From: Plotosus lineatus
Taxonomy: Eukaryota > Chordata > Actinopteri > Siluriformes > Plotosidae
Direction: 5' to 3'
Assembly: GCA_024760905.1 (NCBI GenBank)
Contig: CM045737.1
Location: forward strand, 19,057,348 to 19,121,347
Length of the DNA: 64,000 bases
How positions within the stretch are numbered: the stretch's first letter is position 1; each line of letters begins with the position of its first letter. Shown piece by piece: positions 1 to 12,763 of the stretch. The notes beneath the pieces are model-generated. The model was not told the DNA's origin, made no database searches, and worked only from the letters and a program-made list of their open reading frames with translations. Both the position numbers and the translations under genes were made by a program.

Positions 1-85
1 TTTAAAAACAGACAAGTCTGATCATTTTATTCATAAGAAAACAATTTTTTTAGAAGCTTAATTTTAAAGCAACTACAAAAAGTTA

Positions 86-424
86 GGGGCAGTGGTGGCC
101 TGGTGGTAAGGTGCTGGATCACTTATCCAAAGGTTGGTGGTTCAAGCCCCACTCTCAACATATTGTCACTGTCCCTCCAGTGCAGCTAACTGGGTTATCA
201 AAGACCGGCCACGTCTCTCACTGTCTATGGTGTGAGGCATGTAAAAGAACTACTGCTGACTTTTGTCAAGAGTAGCTGCATAGCCATTAGCGTGTTTCTG
301 CCCTGCAGTGGCCTGGCAAGCTGTCCAGGATGTACTCTGCCCTTGCCCAGAGTCAACCGAGATAGGCTCCAGCCTCCCCGCGACCCTAATTAGGATTAAG
401 CGGTTACAGAAAATGAACGATGAA
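86..424 (+). repeat. tRNA-derived SINE, type II tail
   Basis: The head has a diverged tRNA-like promoter (A-box-like tggcctggtgg, B-box-like ggttcaagccc). It is followed by the core shared by all type I and II copies here (gtgcagctaactgggttatc, then ctgactttt and gtgtttctgccctg). The tail runs into gaccctaattaggattaag and ends near an aatgaa-like 3' end. It is a full-length copy on the plus strand. The tail differs from type I copies such as the one at 14825, which end in LINE sequence. Confidence 0.85.
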
Positions 425-519
425 GAAAAAAAAAAAAAAGTTTTTTTCAGGTATTGGTTCTTTTTAAAAAGAAACTGGGAAAAGTGTTTTGTTTAGTTTT
501 TTTTGGCAAAGCTGCTTAA

Positions 520-805
520 ATAGGGGCTCCTAAGTGGAGCATAGACAAGGTATGTGAATATTATTCCAGAGATCACAAGTTCGAATCCAGGTTAATGCCA
601 CAGTTGTCCGTGGCCAGAAGCCCATGGGAGCTAATTGGCAGAGCTCTCGCCGGAAGCAGGGAAAGCATACGCTCACCTGCCTGTCACTTAGAGCGATTGC
701 CAGCCAATCACGGATGTCCGAGTTCATCCATACTAGGGGCGGATAGCACCTTCCCTCCAAGTGTGTTAGACTGCCCCAAGTACACATGGCGCCTAAGTTT
801 GAAAA
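520..805 (+). repeat. tRNA-like SINE candidate
   Basis: A B-box-like stretch (agttcgaatcc, about 577-587) is followed by a GC-richer body that contrasts with the AT-rich flanks. The short open frames on both strands across it show no protein features. I recall similar blocks as dispersed fish repeats, but no second copy lies in this window, so the family is not confirmed. Confidence 0.4.
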
Positions 806-1286
806 GAGACGGGTAGTTAGCATTGCATGTCAGGGAGGGGGCCTTTTTTTTTATTACCTCGTAATAAAAACAATTGGACTTATGTTTTTAAACTTAAACT
901 CCTCAAACAATCTTACCATCAAATTCTTTCATTGCACATTTTAATAATTTTTGAGGGTTTTTTTTTTTGGCGTTTTTCTTTGAAGGACAGTAGGTTCATC
1001 AAATCACGACCATTTTGTTTTTCTGTACGTATGGTACATTCGCTGATATTTTAGAGGAGCCAATTATAATTCATGACGGCTCATATTCAGAGATTGTGGA
1101 TATAGTACTAATACTTAATAATGATTTATTATATGTAATTAATAGTTTATTACATTTTATACATACCAAAAAAAGCAAATAAATACTCTAATATATAATG
1201 CTTTGTAAAATCATGAAAAACTAAACATAAATCGAAGAGCATCAATGCTTCATCCACTCAGCACAAAATCTTGCTGGGTTATTTAG
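806..1286. other. AT-rich DNA, no feature seen
   Basis: Low-complexity T runs and AT-rich sequence. I see no gene, RNA gene or recognisable repeat boundary. Confidence 0.5.
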
Positions 1287-1471
1287 GACTTGATACCTCA
1301 GTGGTTAAATCACTGCATCATTGATGGCAAAGTCATGAATTCAAATCCCAGCACTGTCAACTTGTGACTATTGAGCACATTAACAAAGCAATTAACCCTC
1401 AACTTCCTGGTTGCATAAATTGAATAATAAAAACAATCATCATTAATTATTATTATTATTATTATTATTAT
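1287..1471 (+). repeat. Old tRNA-SINE copy with (ATT)n tail
   Basis: The sequence follows the order of the SINE at 61621 (tRNA-like head, B-box-like attcaaatccc, a variant of 'cttaaccctcaattgctcagttgtat') but with many changes, and ends in an (ATT)n tract at about 1445-1471. It is an aged, diverged member of that family. Confidence 0.5.
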
Positions 1472-3842
1472 AACCACGCTGCTTTAGTCAACAGAAAGCA
1501 GCTCAATTAAACATCAATGGCAGGTTTTGCAGTAGGTATAACAGTGGTCTCCACAAACAACACAAAAAAAAACACTATTACCACCCCAGCAGCTTGTGGT
1601 GGTAATAGAAGAATCTTTATATGACACATTACATTTTTTTTTTTCATTTAAACTCTCACTTCACTGGTCTTCATGCATACAATAAATATATAAGTTACAT
1701 TATTCGTGGTCACATGCATGCTGTAGCTCTGTACATTATTTTTAAATCAATACTAAAATGCTGTGCAAATGTATCATTTTATTTAACCTCGTGCTCTGTC
1801 AGTCATAGTATTTTGAGTTTAATTTTATTTGTTAGTTTTGTTACTTCCCTGCCATGGCCTGGCATTAGCCAAGGTATACAAATTAGGCTTAAGCTTTTCA
1901 GAAAATGAATGAATGAGTTTTGTTGCTAATTTGTTTAAATGATGGAATTCAGTCCATGGTCAAGCTGCACTATCCTCCTATCAATACTTATAATCTATGG
2001 TACAACAGTACTCACAGTCAGTAATGCAGCAATATTTTCTCTTTTTTTCTGTCAACATTGCTCAAGAACTGGTTTATGCACTTCACTACAGTTTCAATTA
2101 CAAGGACTATGAGAATTTAAACCTGGTAAAAATATTTATAACAAAATTGCCAGCTATACAAGTCCAGGAATTGTGGTCAAATCACTGAATAAAAATAAAA
2201 GGCATGCTTTAAAATATTATGAGTTATTCACCCGAGCTCCTTATACTACATACTTCAACTTGAGAGTAAAAACAGTGGAGCTATTGCAAGTCTGGTTTTT
2301 GTTTTTTACTCTGCTGATGAATCCTTGCCTGGATATTTTTGCATTTCATATTTTCGTAAATGACACTACACTGCACAAGTCTAATGGACCTTTAAACAAG
2401 CTGATACACTGCGCTTGATCATGATGGCCTGTGAATGCAGCTCATTCTCTCAGACGTATTAAGTTCAATGGGCCAGGCGTGATGGAATGGTGTGACCCCT
2501 GCTGTGCCAAACTGCACCAGGGGGCCGGCGTGACACTGCGCCACCCACGCCCATCCAGGCTTGATGTCTTAATCACCATGTGTGTGTCATGTAAGCATGG
2601 TGGTCTGAAGCGAGAGAAGTGTTAAAACACACCATGGTTTGTTTTAGCTGAAATGATAATGTCTCTGCAAATCATGCTGATCATCAGTGCACGTTATAAC
2701 CCAGGAAACTGAACTATTCATAAAAAATAACTACCTACACTTCAGATTTACTGAAAATGTATGATTCATGATTTCAGGGACAGCGGTTCAGAGCCTTTAA
2801 AAAAATCAGAATAGAAAAGTAGTTGTTTTGGCAGAAAAGCCTCATCCTGTCAAATGAATAAATAAATGTAAACCTCCGAAACTTCAAAGAATACATCCTA
2901 CAGAATACAAATTGTCCCGAACACCGGAGTTCATAAAAGGAGCTGTGCTTGTATTGTTGACTGTGCTGTATCTTGCTAGTAAACACCTCATTGGTCTTAG
3001 CAACAGACCAGTCAAGCCTCATTGACAGCACGTATGCCAGTGTGAACTGTGAATTATTATGAATGTGTTTTGTAAGCACATGCTATTCATCATTCACGCT
3101 TACATATGCTAGAGGGACAGAAATAGCTTTACCGTTTCTTTCACAATTTTTACAAAACACAAAAACTATATCCTACATGTCTTTAATACACTTGACCAAT
3201 AGGCATTCTCTATTAAATATTAACAACAGGAATATACTGTATGAATATCAATCATGTACCCTTAATTTAATATTTGATTTTGATGAATGAAACTAAAGGT
3301 TTGTGGACATCTTACCATCACATCCAGATGTGCCTTTTGAAAATGATAATGCCGATTTAGTACTCTTTTCAGGTACCCTCCAGTCTGGAAAGTCTTTCTA
3401 CTACAGTTTATATTGAGGCTGTTGGAATTTGCTTATTCAGCCACAAGAACATTAGTGCACTATCAAGCAGGAACAGGCTTGAGCTTCATAAACCCGTCAC
3501 ATACATTACACAACAGAGACATACAAGTTTTGTGTCATATGAAACTCACATGATGTGCAACAGAAAATGCCATTTCAGTCCCCTGTTGTGGATTTTTAAA
3601 TATGTTCTAATTGTTTCCATCTCAAAGTTAAGTTTCAACATCGGGTCTATTTGAAGAATTTAATTGAAATTGTTTTAATTATGAGAAAAGATATTTTTTA
3701 AGTAGCTATACAAACAAAAAAGTAGCTTTAAAACAAAGCGAAGAAGTTGATTTTCTCAATTAAAAGAATTGCACTTTTCTGTTTTTGAACTCGAACATTT
3801 CTTCGATCCATTTCCTACAACATTTTACAGCTGTGTTCCAAC
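1472..3842. other. Mostly unique AT-rich DNA
   Basis: No gene is supported. At 1850-1917 lies a worn type II SINE tail (cctgccatggcctggcatt to aatgaatgaatgag). At 2410-2640 a block of higher GC and higher complexity stands out and may be a conserved element (see findings). The rest shows no repeat or coding signature. Confidence 0.5.
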
Positions 3843-4131
3843 AGGCATACAACATGGTGCTCACAAGCACCGGCCACCCGCGGGGACAACACGAGTAGCC
3901 CATGGATCCATAGCGCCACTCTCCATTGAGCTGCATCTAATTTTTTTGCCATTTTTAAAACTCAAATCAGTATCTTCACACTGAAGAACATCATTAATTA
4001 TTAATAACAACATAATTAAAGGTAAATTGAGCAAATTTGTTATTTCATAAGTGTGTATAGACCTGGTAGTCCTTCACATTAATTGGTACCCAAGAAGTAG
4101 CTCTCAGTTTCAAAAAGGTTGGTGACCCCTG
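3843..4131 (-). mobile_element. Short hAT-like non-autonomous element
   Basis: The right end reads ggttggtgacccctg, the reverse of the 'caggggtcaccaacc' terminus that I associate with common vertebrate hAT-type short elements. The left end (caggcatacaacatggtgct) is a decayed counterpart. It has no coding capacity. A matching 8-bp target duplication is not visible, so the outer borders are approximate. Confidence 0.5.
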
Positions 4132-4181
4132 ACATACAAATTATATATGCACTTTGGGGTCACCTGAGCTCAGAATTAAAT

Positions 4182-4262
<81 letters not shown>

Positions 4263-4289
4263 CACACACATACACATAAATACACACAC
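4182..4289. repeat. (TA)n/(CA)n microsatellite
   Basis: About 65 bases of pure TA repeat followed by imperfect CA repeat. Confidence 0.95.
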
Positions 4290-5701
4290 ATACACAGTCC
4301 TATATCTGCTATAAGGTAAACATGTTGGACCTCCTTAAATACACCTACGTGCACTCTTCTGCTCTCTTCCTTCCTTTTTTAGCCTTGTGAAATTCATGAC
4401 AAAAAAGTACAGGTATATGAAAAGGGCTTAAGGTCCAGTAAGGGAAATCTTAAAACTACAGTAAACACCAACACCTTACACACTTTTGTGCTTCCATATT
4501 TGCAGCAAAAAAATGTGTAAAAAGACCCACATATGGACGTGATGACTGCGTGACCACAAATGTAGGGCATCCAACACTGTATACCCTCTGAATTGAAAGT
4601 AGTACAGAGCACTGCTTTGTATTCTTTTATTTCTGTAAACCAAGGAGCATATGTAGATATCAGAGACCCTGCACAGCATGAATGCATTGTAACTAGCCAC
4701 ACACTGGAGACCACATGCTAAGTAGCATGTGTGGACTACATGTAGTGCTTGCCCTGAACTGACCGATCCCAAGTTTCCTCAACACACAAAGAGCCATCAC
4801 TGTATAAATACCAAAACATTTGGAATTAAAGTAGATAGGTTTGTTGATGAGCCCGTCTGCTGTGTCTCGGTGTTCTCCACAGTCCTGATGAGATAAGGTA
4901 ATGTTCGAGTGGGGGCATCTATAACCGAGCATATGAGAATTTCTTTGATTCAACTCCAGTGTATTTGTATATTTTATCTCTAAATATTCAGTGAACACAA
5001 AAATAAAACGTTAAAACCTAACTGCTTGTTAAACTGGGGCAGCTCTGAAGCAGTACCTCAGCTTTTTTTCCACTTTTGTTAAAATAATGAAAAAGAAATC
5101 CATCTCGTTTTCAGAGTTCAATATGATTGAGTTCTTACAGTTCTTGGCGTATTTCCCTGGTCAGTTGCATTAAATTGGTTTACTAATCCAAATATTTCTA
5201 ACTGCAAAACGAACAGACTATAAATCATGTCAACTTGGACCTCATGTCAACTTAAACCTAATGACTATTAAATATGCAGTACGTACTCTGCACATTATCC
5301 AAATATTTGAATATTCCCTAAAGTAATGCTGAACAAAAGATTTTTTCTACAAAATGACTGATCCTAAGTCAAAGGTGCAAAATAATTTAAAACCATTTAT
5401 TTAGATTTATATTTGAAATATTGAGCATTAACACACACTCTTAATGATGGGTCACTGAAAAAATGGAATAAACAGCTGCTTTGAACAGGCATCACAACAC
5501 GCCAACACCATTAAAATGAATTCTGCTTAATAGTTGCAGGAGCAAAGCTTCAGATATTCATGAACGTCTGAAGCATAACCTTTTGTTGTTCTTCAGCTTC
5601 ATGAGTACAAAATCTCTTACTTGTGGACAGTCTGTTGTTTCCAAGAAGACATGAAGACAAAACCTACCATGGGTCAAAAATGGACAAAACCACACTAAGC
5701 T
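4290..5701. other. Unique DNA, no feature seen
   Basis: AT-rich sequence without recognisable repeats. Small open frames on the minus strand (for example around 4394-4772) overlap in several frames and lack any domain or splice context. Confidence 0.5.
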
Positions 5702-6062
5702 CATTCATCCACTTTCTGTACCATTTAATCCTAATGAAGATCTCAAGGAGGCTAATGCCCATCTCTGCCGACTCTGGGCGAGGGTGGGGTACATCCTAGA
5801 CAGCTCGCCAGGCCACTGCAGGACCAACACTCACACAACCATTCATTCTCCTACTCATACCTAGGGGAGATTTGGAACAGTCAATTGACCTACTGTGTAT
5901 GTGTTTGGACTGTGGGAAGAAACAGAAGCATTTGGAGAAATCCCACTCAAGCACAGGGAGAACAAGCAAACTCCACACAGAAACGCTCAGGCTAGGAATC
6001 AAACCCCGGACCTTCTTGCTGTGAGTCAGACGTGCTAACCACTACTCCACCGTGCTGCCCAC
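5702..6062 (-). repeat. Fish SINE with V-SINE-like layout
   Basis: On the minus strand this reads from a tRNA-like head (right end, 'gtggagtagtggttagcacg' in sense) through the 'tttctcc...agtttgcttgttc...' body to the tail 'gaggctaatgcccatct...aatcctaat' at the left. The same body occurs at 16680, 26511 and 49945. The tail segment (gccgactctgggcgaggg) is the one also carried by type II SINEs. Confidence 0.75.
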
Positions 6063-8149
6063 CACTCTAAGCTATAAATCAAAATGAATTTTCTAGTCCT
6101 GAAGCACTTGGACAAAAATTGGCAAAAAAGAGAGAAAGGAAGTTAATACTCACAACAGCATGATGCAACATAGAAGGAAAAAACTGCAGACATAACGCAA
6201 ACCAATAGCTATACAAAACTAAGAAGAAATTAATAAAATCAGATAACAACAACAGATGAAAAATGAAAACCTATTATCTCTTTGCCCTTGTGGTTTCTTG
6301 ATGGTTATTGATGAGAGAAAATAATAATTAAAAAAAATATATTCTCAGATAGTGAGGTACCTTGAGTCTGTGGAAGATGATGATGCTCATCACAGTCTAA
6401 TGAGATTTTTTGAGTATGACCAGGTGTTCCTGCAAAGCCAAAAACAACAACAAGGATTATTACATAGATTTCAGGAAAAAAAGAAGAAAGCGATAAAGGA
6501 GAGCTCCTCAAGGGTTTCTGTTTGGTAGTAATCTATTAGGCTGAACTAAAAGATTAATTCATTTTCATTTCACGCCTCCTTGAGGAGGATGCAGTAGAAC
6601 TAGATGATTTCTAACACTATACACACTCCAGGTAGAACATTTGTTCCAGATATAAATTTTAGTCTGTTTTGAAGACATTCCTCTTGGTAGTACTCCTGCT
6701 GGGATAACGTCCTGTACAGAGGGGTGCCTCATAAAAGAGCCAAAGTAAACAGTGCTTCTCATGTTATTCCACAAAGTGCTTGTGAATCAGCCACAGCACA
6801 AGCTTTGAGTAAACCCACAGCACCATGCTCATTGTGCTGTATGGCCACATCAAGGGTCTTGCTTTTTCTTGTCACTATGCAAAGGATTTCCGTACTTCTT
6901 CCAAGGACTTTGAATAGATGTCCTATACATGAAACAAGTCATTGACAAGGAGAATCATGTAATCACTTTCCTAAACCTACTTGTTAAAGGTTTATGTTGT
7001 GTGACCTAAATAATAGGTTTTGGAAGTGTGCAAACTGCGTGCACTTCAGAAAGCCACGTTAAAAATTTATTCAGTGTGACCCCACACAGTAAAACCGCTC
7101 CTGTTGAATTCACAATGATGTCCGAGTTAGATTTCGTCAAGGTACGTGCAGTGCCATTCATTGGGGATCTCATACAAAAAAAAGACATTACAGTTGAACT
7201 GAGGTCATCGATGCACACAGATCACACTTTATCAGGATGTTTATTGTTTCATTTTTTTGCTTGCATTGAATTTAATTATTTACAAAAAAATGAGGAAACT
7301 GCTAGCAAATGTTGTCAAGGCTGTAGAATCAAATTTGTATCAGAAAAGTGCAAAACATAAGTACAATATTCAACTGAAAGGTTTTTGATATACTTTTCAC
7401 ACATACCATGTTTGTACGAGAAGATGGAGTGCACATATACATGATGTTTTATGGAAATCAATCTGTGTTTGGGGGATGGGATGGAGCTGCTGCTACTTGC
7501 CTGGTGCTTTCTACAAAACCTTGTATTTGTACGCACTCCAGTTTCTACCTCAACAGGCTTGACCACACTGTCTGAAGGTGGCTTCACCAACAGCACAGAT
7601 GGTGATCAAATGTTCATTGTGTTCTAATCATTATTACTATTTGTATAATATTTGTAAAGTGACTGCCAAATTTATTGTCCGTTTATTTATTTTTCAGTGG
7701 TGTTACCAGTAAAACGGGCTAGAGCTACATAAGACAAGCATACAATGAGAGATTTTCTTTCATATTAATAACTCAAAACATTCTTTATTAACGTGGCAGA
7801 ACGTGAGGACAGCACAATGTTCGTGCAGGGAAACAGACGAGTTATGACTAATGTCATGTAATTGAAGGGGGCGAAGTTTCCAGGGTGTCAATTAATATCA
7901 GATCATTTAAAACCAATGCGCAGCTGTCAGTTGGCTCATCAGTCTTGTTTGAGGAAAGAAAGCAGGCAAATACTTTTGATGATAATGAGACTTAAACATA
8001 CTATGAATGTTACGAAGGTGGCACATTCACAAACAGAAAACTCAATGACTCTAATCAATGAACATAAAATTATTGTGCATGTTTAAAATTAAGTTCTTGA
8101 ATTAACTCTTTACAATGTGGATTAATTACATTTATTTTACAGTTAAGGG
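6063..8149. other. Unique AT-rich DNA
   Basis: No gene is supported. Overlapping short frames near 7000-7600 occur on both strands with no domain or splice evidence. No repeat was recognised. Confidence 0.5.
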
Positions 8150-8403
8150 ATTTCTACCCCCAGTGCAGCTAACTTATCAAAGGCCGGCCATGTCTCTCAC
8201 TGTCTATGGTGAGAGGTGTAAAAGAACCATTGCTGACTTTTGACAAAAATAGGCTGCATAGCCATCAGCGTGTTTCTGCCCTGTGATGGCCTGGCGAGCT
8301 GTCCACGGTGTACTTTGCCCTCGCCCAGAGTCGGCTGAGATGGCGATCAGCCTCTCCGCGACCCTAATTAAGATTAAGCGGTTCAGAAAATGAGTGAATG
8401 AAA
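8150..8403 (+). repeat. SINE type II, 5'-truncated
   Basis: Starts inside the SINE core (cagtgcagctaacttatcaa) without the tRNA-like head, then runs through the type II tail to gaccctaattaagattaagc and ends in aatgagtgaatgaaa. 5' truncation fits LINE-type retroposition. Confidence 0.85.
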
Positions 8404-8521
8404 GGGGTTTCCAACAACATAAAGTTCTCTAAATAAATTAAATGAAAAATTGTTTTCCGTCTTATTTTAAACCGTTTCTTTTAGTGGTTTTCAGGTGTAA
8501 TGGATTGCAAAAATGTATTTA

Positions 8522-9145
8522 CAGACGCTCCCCAACTTACAAACATCCGGAAATAAGTGAAATAGTGAAAGTGAAATTGAAGAAGGAGAAGAAATAGAAA
8601 TTGAATAAAATCCATAGAAAGATAAATCATAAATATAAGTCTGAAATATGATTAAACATTATCCTGAGGTACACTTAATACTAGGCAGCCGCTGCGCACC
8701 TCCAGATCCTACACAGACAACTTCATTATCTGGGACCGAGGAACGGGAACGGTGGGTTAAATGGTGTGCCTTGGCCATGCTGAGTGGTTTTGATGTGCAG
8801 GATAATGTTTACTGCGGTGTCACGGGAGGAATGGTGTCATTAACAATGATTTGTGATGGTCATGATTTAACACCATAAAGATTTTAAAGCTTTAGGCGCA
8901 TGGGCAGCAGGTTGTGTCAAGTCAGGTCAACGTGGGGCTGAGTGAGACACAAACCATGAATCATATCGGGAAATGATTCACAAATAATCCACCAATCAAA
9001 CAGAATTATCTAGGAGGCATTACATACACTTCGGGTAAATAAATAAATCAGATTATCTTCATCCCGAAGTTCGATTATAGTTCTCTGGTACTCCTTCCAA
9101 GGCCAACGGGAAGCTGATCAGTTCAATTGTCCAGTTGTAGTGTTG

Positions 9146-9240
<95 letters not shown>

Positions 9241-9309
9241 CTTTCAATTAGACTGAGCTCAAGAGCATCATTACACCGTATGGTCAGTTATGTAACAACT
9301 CAGAGAGAG

Positions 9310-9348
<39 letters not shown>

Positions 9349-9486
9349 AAGATTGTATACAGTACAAACTCGTGTAGTTACTTATAGAAGGTTTAAACAT
9401 ACGTTCCCCTCTAAATGCCCTGTAACAATTTCCGAGCAAATTCAGCCGTCTGGAACCTAACTCGTTCGTAAGCTGGGGAGCGTGTG
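8522..9486. mobile_element. Putative TIR element with TA target site
   Basis: The left end (cagacgctccccaacttac, preceded by TA at 8520-8521) and the right end (gtaagctggggagcgtgtg, followed by TA at 9487-9488) are inverted repeats of each other, and match the termini of the element at 19328. The interior is unlike the interior of that family and includes microsatellites. It could be one element with a different interior or two unrelated end fragments. Confidence 0.5.
9151..9348. repeat. (GT)n(GA)n and (GA)n microsatellites
   Basis: A GT tract of about 58 bases grades into GA repeats (to about 9236). A second GA tract lies at about 9302-9347. Confidence 0.95.
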
Positions 9487-9488
9487 TA

Positions 9489-9834
9489 TTGTGTTTACTG
9501 TTTTAAAATGGTAATCTATGTATGCTGACTAGGCAGGGTCCACCCTTAAATCACAAATTTTATATTTCACTTCCGAAAGAACACCCTTCCATTTTTGTTT
9601 TGTAAATTATTCACTTATCGAATTAACTGTTGTAAGTTTTTAAAGTTATATTAATGTAAATTGGGCACCAATCCATAATAGTCCACTATTTACACATTTA
9701 TACATTGATTACTACCTATTACCAAAATGGACAGTAACAAGGTACATTTACATCATACATCAGAAACGGTCATTAATTTAGCTGTAATGCAAGCTAATTC
9801 TGGTGCAAAAAATAAGTATATAAAAAACTACAAT
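9489..9834. other. AT-rich DNA, no feature seen
   Basis: No gene or repeat recognised. The last 11 bases (aaaactacaat, 9824-9834) are the left target-site duplication of RTE copy A. Confidence 0.5.
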
Positions 9835-12752
9835 TTTCTTCTTTTCCTTTCGGCTTTTCCCTTCAGGGGTCGCCAGCGCCTCCATCTCACCCTATCCTTT
9901 GCATCTTCTTCTCTTACACCAACGACCTTCATGTCCTCCTTCACCACATCCATGAATCACCACATCTCTCCTTGGGAGAACCTCAACATTTTCATCTCTG
10001 CTACCTCCAGCTCTGCCACCTGTCTTTTCCCCAGGGCCACTGTTTCTAAACCATACAACATCGTTGGCCTCAACACCGTCTTGTACACTTTTCCTTTCAT
10101 TCTTGCCGATACCCTCCGATCACACATCACACCGGACACTTTTCTCCAACCATTCCAACCTGCCTGCACACGCTTCTTCACCTCTTTTCCACACTCTCCA
10201 TTGCTCTGGATTGTTGAGCCTAAGTACTTAAAATCCTCCACCTTTCTGATCTCTGCTCCCTGTAATCTCACTGTTCCTCTTGGGTCCTTGTCATTCATGC
10301 ACATGTATTCTGTCTTACTGAGGCTAATCTTCATTCCCCTCCTTTCCAGGGCATACCTCTACCTCTCTAGATTTTCCTGCACTTGTTCTCTGCTCTCACT
10401 ACAGATCACAATGTCATCTGCAAACATCATAGTCCATGGGGAATCTTGTCTAACCTCGTCTGTCAGCCTGTCCATCACCATAGCAAACAAGAAGGGGCTG
10501 AGAGCTGACCCTTGATGCAGTCCCACCTCCACCTTGAACTCTTTTGTCACACCGATAGCACACCTCACCACTGTCTTACATCTCTCATACATGTCCTGCA
10601 CCACTCTAACATACTTCTCTGCCACTCCAGACGTCCTCATGCAATACCACAGTTGTTCTCTCGGCACCCTGTCATATGCTTTCTCCAGATCCACAAAGGC
10701 ACAATGCAGCTCCCTCTGACCTTCTCTGTACTTCTCCATTAACATCCTCAAGGCAAACACTGAATCTGTGGTGCTCTTTCTTGGCATGAAACCAAACTGT
10801 TGTTCACAAATGTTTCCACTATTCTTTCCCATAACTTCATCGTATGGCTCATCAACTTTATCCCTCTGTAGTTGCCACAACTCTGCACGTCTCCCTTGTT
10901 CTTAAAAATGGGCACCAGCACACTTCTCCTCCATTCCTCTGGCATCCTCTCACTCTCTAAGACCTTGTTAAATGTTCTTGTCAGAAAATCTACTGCTACC
11001 TCTCCTAGACACTTCCATACCTCCACCGGTATGTCATCGGGGCCAACTGCCTTTCCATTTTTCATCCTCTTCAATGCCCTCCTCACTTCACCCTTACTAA
11101 TCTTTGCTACTTCCTGGTCCTCAACAGTCACCTCTTCTACTCTTTTTTTCTCTCTCATTTTCCTCATTCATCAGCTCTTCAAAGTACTCTTTCCATCTTC
11201 CCAGCACACTTCTGTCATCAGTCAATACATTTCCCTCTCTGTCCTTTATCAATCTAACTTGCTGCACATCCATCCCATCTCTACCCTTTCTCTGCTGTGC
11301 CAACCTGTATAAATCATTTTCTCACTCTTTACTTTCCAACCGAGCATACAAGTCATCAAACGCGCTCTGTTTAGCCTTTGACACTGCTACCTTTGCCTTC
11401 TGCTGTGTCTCCCTGTACTCCTGTTTACTCTCTTCGGTTTTCTCAATGTCCCACTTCTTCTTAGCTAACCTCTTCCTTTGTACACACTCCTGCACTTCCT
11501 CATTCCACCACCAAGTCTCCTGATCTACTTTCCTTCCAGATGACACACCAAGTATTCTCCTACCTGTCTCCCTGATCACATTAGCTGTAGTTGTCCAGTC
11601 ATCTGGAAGCACTTCCTGACCACCCAAAGCCTGTTTCAACTCCTCCTTGAAGACAACACGACACTCTTCCTTTTTCAACTTCCACCACTTTGTCTTCTGC
11701 TCTGCCTTTGCCTTCTTCACCTTCCTCACCATCAGCATCATCCTGCACACCACCATCCTATGCTGTTTGGCAACACTCTCACCCGCTACTACTTTGCAGT
11801 CACTGACTTCCTTTAAATTACATCGCTTGCACAAGATGTAGTCTACCTGTGTGCGCCTGCCTCCACTTTTATAAGTCACCCTATGCTCCTCTCTCTTCTG
11901 GAAGAAAGTATTCACCACAGTCATTTCCATCCTTTTTGCAAAATCTACCAACATCTGTCCTTCTGCGTTCCTGTCCTGGATACCAAACCTACCCATCACT
12001 TCCTCGTCCCCTCTGTTTCCTGCACCAACATGTCCATTGAAGTCTGCCCCAATGACCACTCTTTCACCCCTGGGGGTACTCTACATCACTTCATATAACT
12101 CCCTCCAGACTCTCTCCTTCTCTTCTCGCTCACATCCTGTCTGTGGGGCATAAGCACTAACAACATTGAACATCACACCTTCAATTTCTAACTTGAGACT
12201 CATCACTCTGTCTGGCACTCTTTTCACTTCTAGAACATTCCCGACAAACTCCTCCTTCAAGATGACTCCGACTCCATTTCTCTTCCCATCCACACCATGA
12301 TAGAATAGCTTAAACCCTGCTCCTATGCTTCTAGCCTTGCGACCTTTCCACCTGGTCTCCTGAACACACAGTATGTCCACCTTCCTCCTCTGCATCATGT
12401 CAGCCAGCTCTCTACCTTTTCCTGCCATAGTTCCAACATTCAAAGTCCCTACTTTCAGTCCTAGACTCATGCCTTTCCTCTTCTCTCTCTGGCAACGGAC
12501 ACGCCTCCCGCCTCTCCTTCTTCGACCAACAGTAGTCCAATTTCCATCAGCACCCTGTTGGTTGACGGCACTGATGGCGGTCGTTGTTAACCCGGGCCTT
12601 GACCGATCCGGCATGTCATTCTTTCTTGTGATTCGCATAGTTTATTTGGCATTTGTTTTATGCCGGATGCCCTTCCTGACGCAACCCTCTGCATTTATCC
12701 GGGCTTGGGACTGGCGTGAGGGAGAGACACTGGTTTGTGCCCTCCCCCCCTC
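9835..12752 (-). mobile_element. RTE-like LINE, copy A (near full length)
   Basis: The 3' end is at the left (sense tail ctgaagggaaaagccgaaag) and the 5' end at the right, where the G-rich leader stops at 12752. An 11-bp direct repeat (aaaactacaat) at 9824-9834 and 12753-12763 is the target-site duplication. Next to other copies, about 170-200 bases are missing near the 3' end, at about 9957 (compare 22970-23180 in copy C). The nearly complete 5' end with only about 12 leader bases absent marks this as an almost full-length insertion. Confidence 0.9.
9957..12638 (-). pseudogene. RTE endonuclease-reverse transcriptase, broken (copy A)
   Basis: One polyprotein is split over at least six frame segments (12638-12081, 12059-11322, 11303-11121, 11167-10748, 10880-10359, 10334-9957). 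The N-terminal half is an AP-type endonuclease: QETRW at about 12362-12348, SAYAPQ and GADFNGHVG with the catalytic Asp intact. The C-terminal half is a reverse transcriptase: motif A FVDLEKAYD near 10700-10671, motif B GLHQGSALSP and motif C FADD near 10424. Frameshifts and the 3' deletion make it non-functional. The clade call (RTE rather than a relative such as L2 or Jockey) rests on the short 3' end and motif style. Confidence 0.85.
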
Positions 12753-12763
12753 AAAACTACAAT

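Noticed and set aside
86..160. SINE heads as functional tRNA genes
   Set aside because: They have A and B boxes but no tRNA cloverleaf that I can fold through the whole head, and they are always followed by the SINE body.
4119..4319. Frames through TA/CA tracts (also at 9059, 22630, 41386, 48094, 59312)
   Set aside because: Open only because dinucleotide repeats lack stops; the products are simple-sequence peptides.
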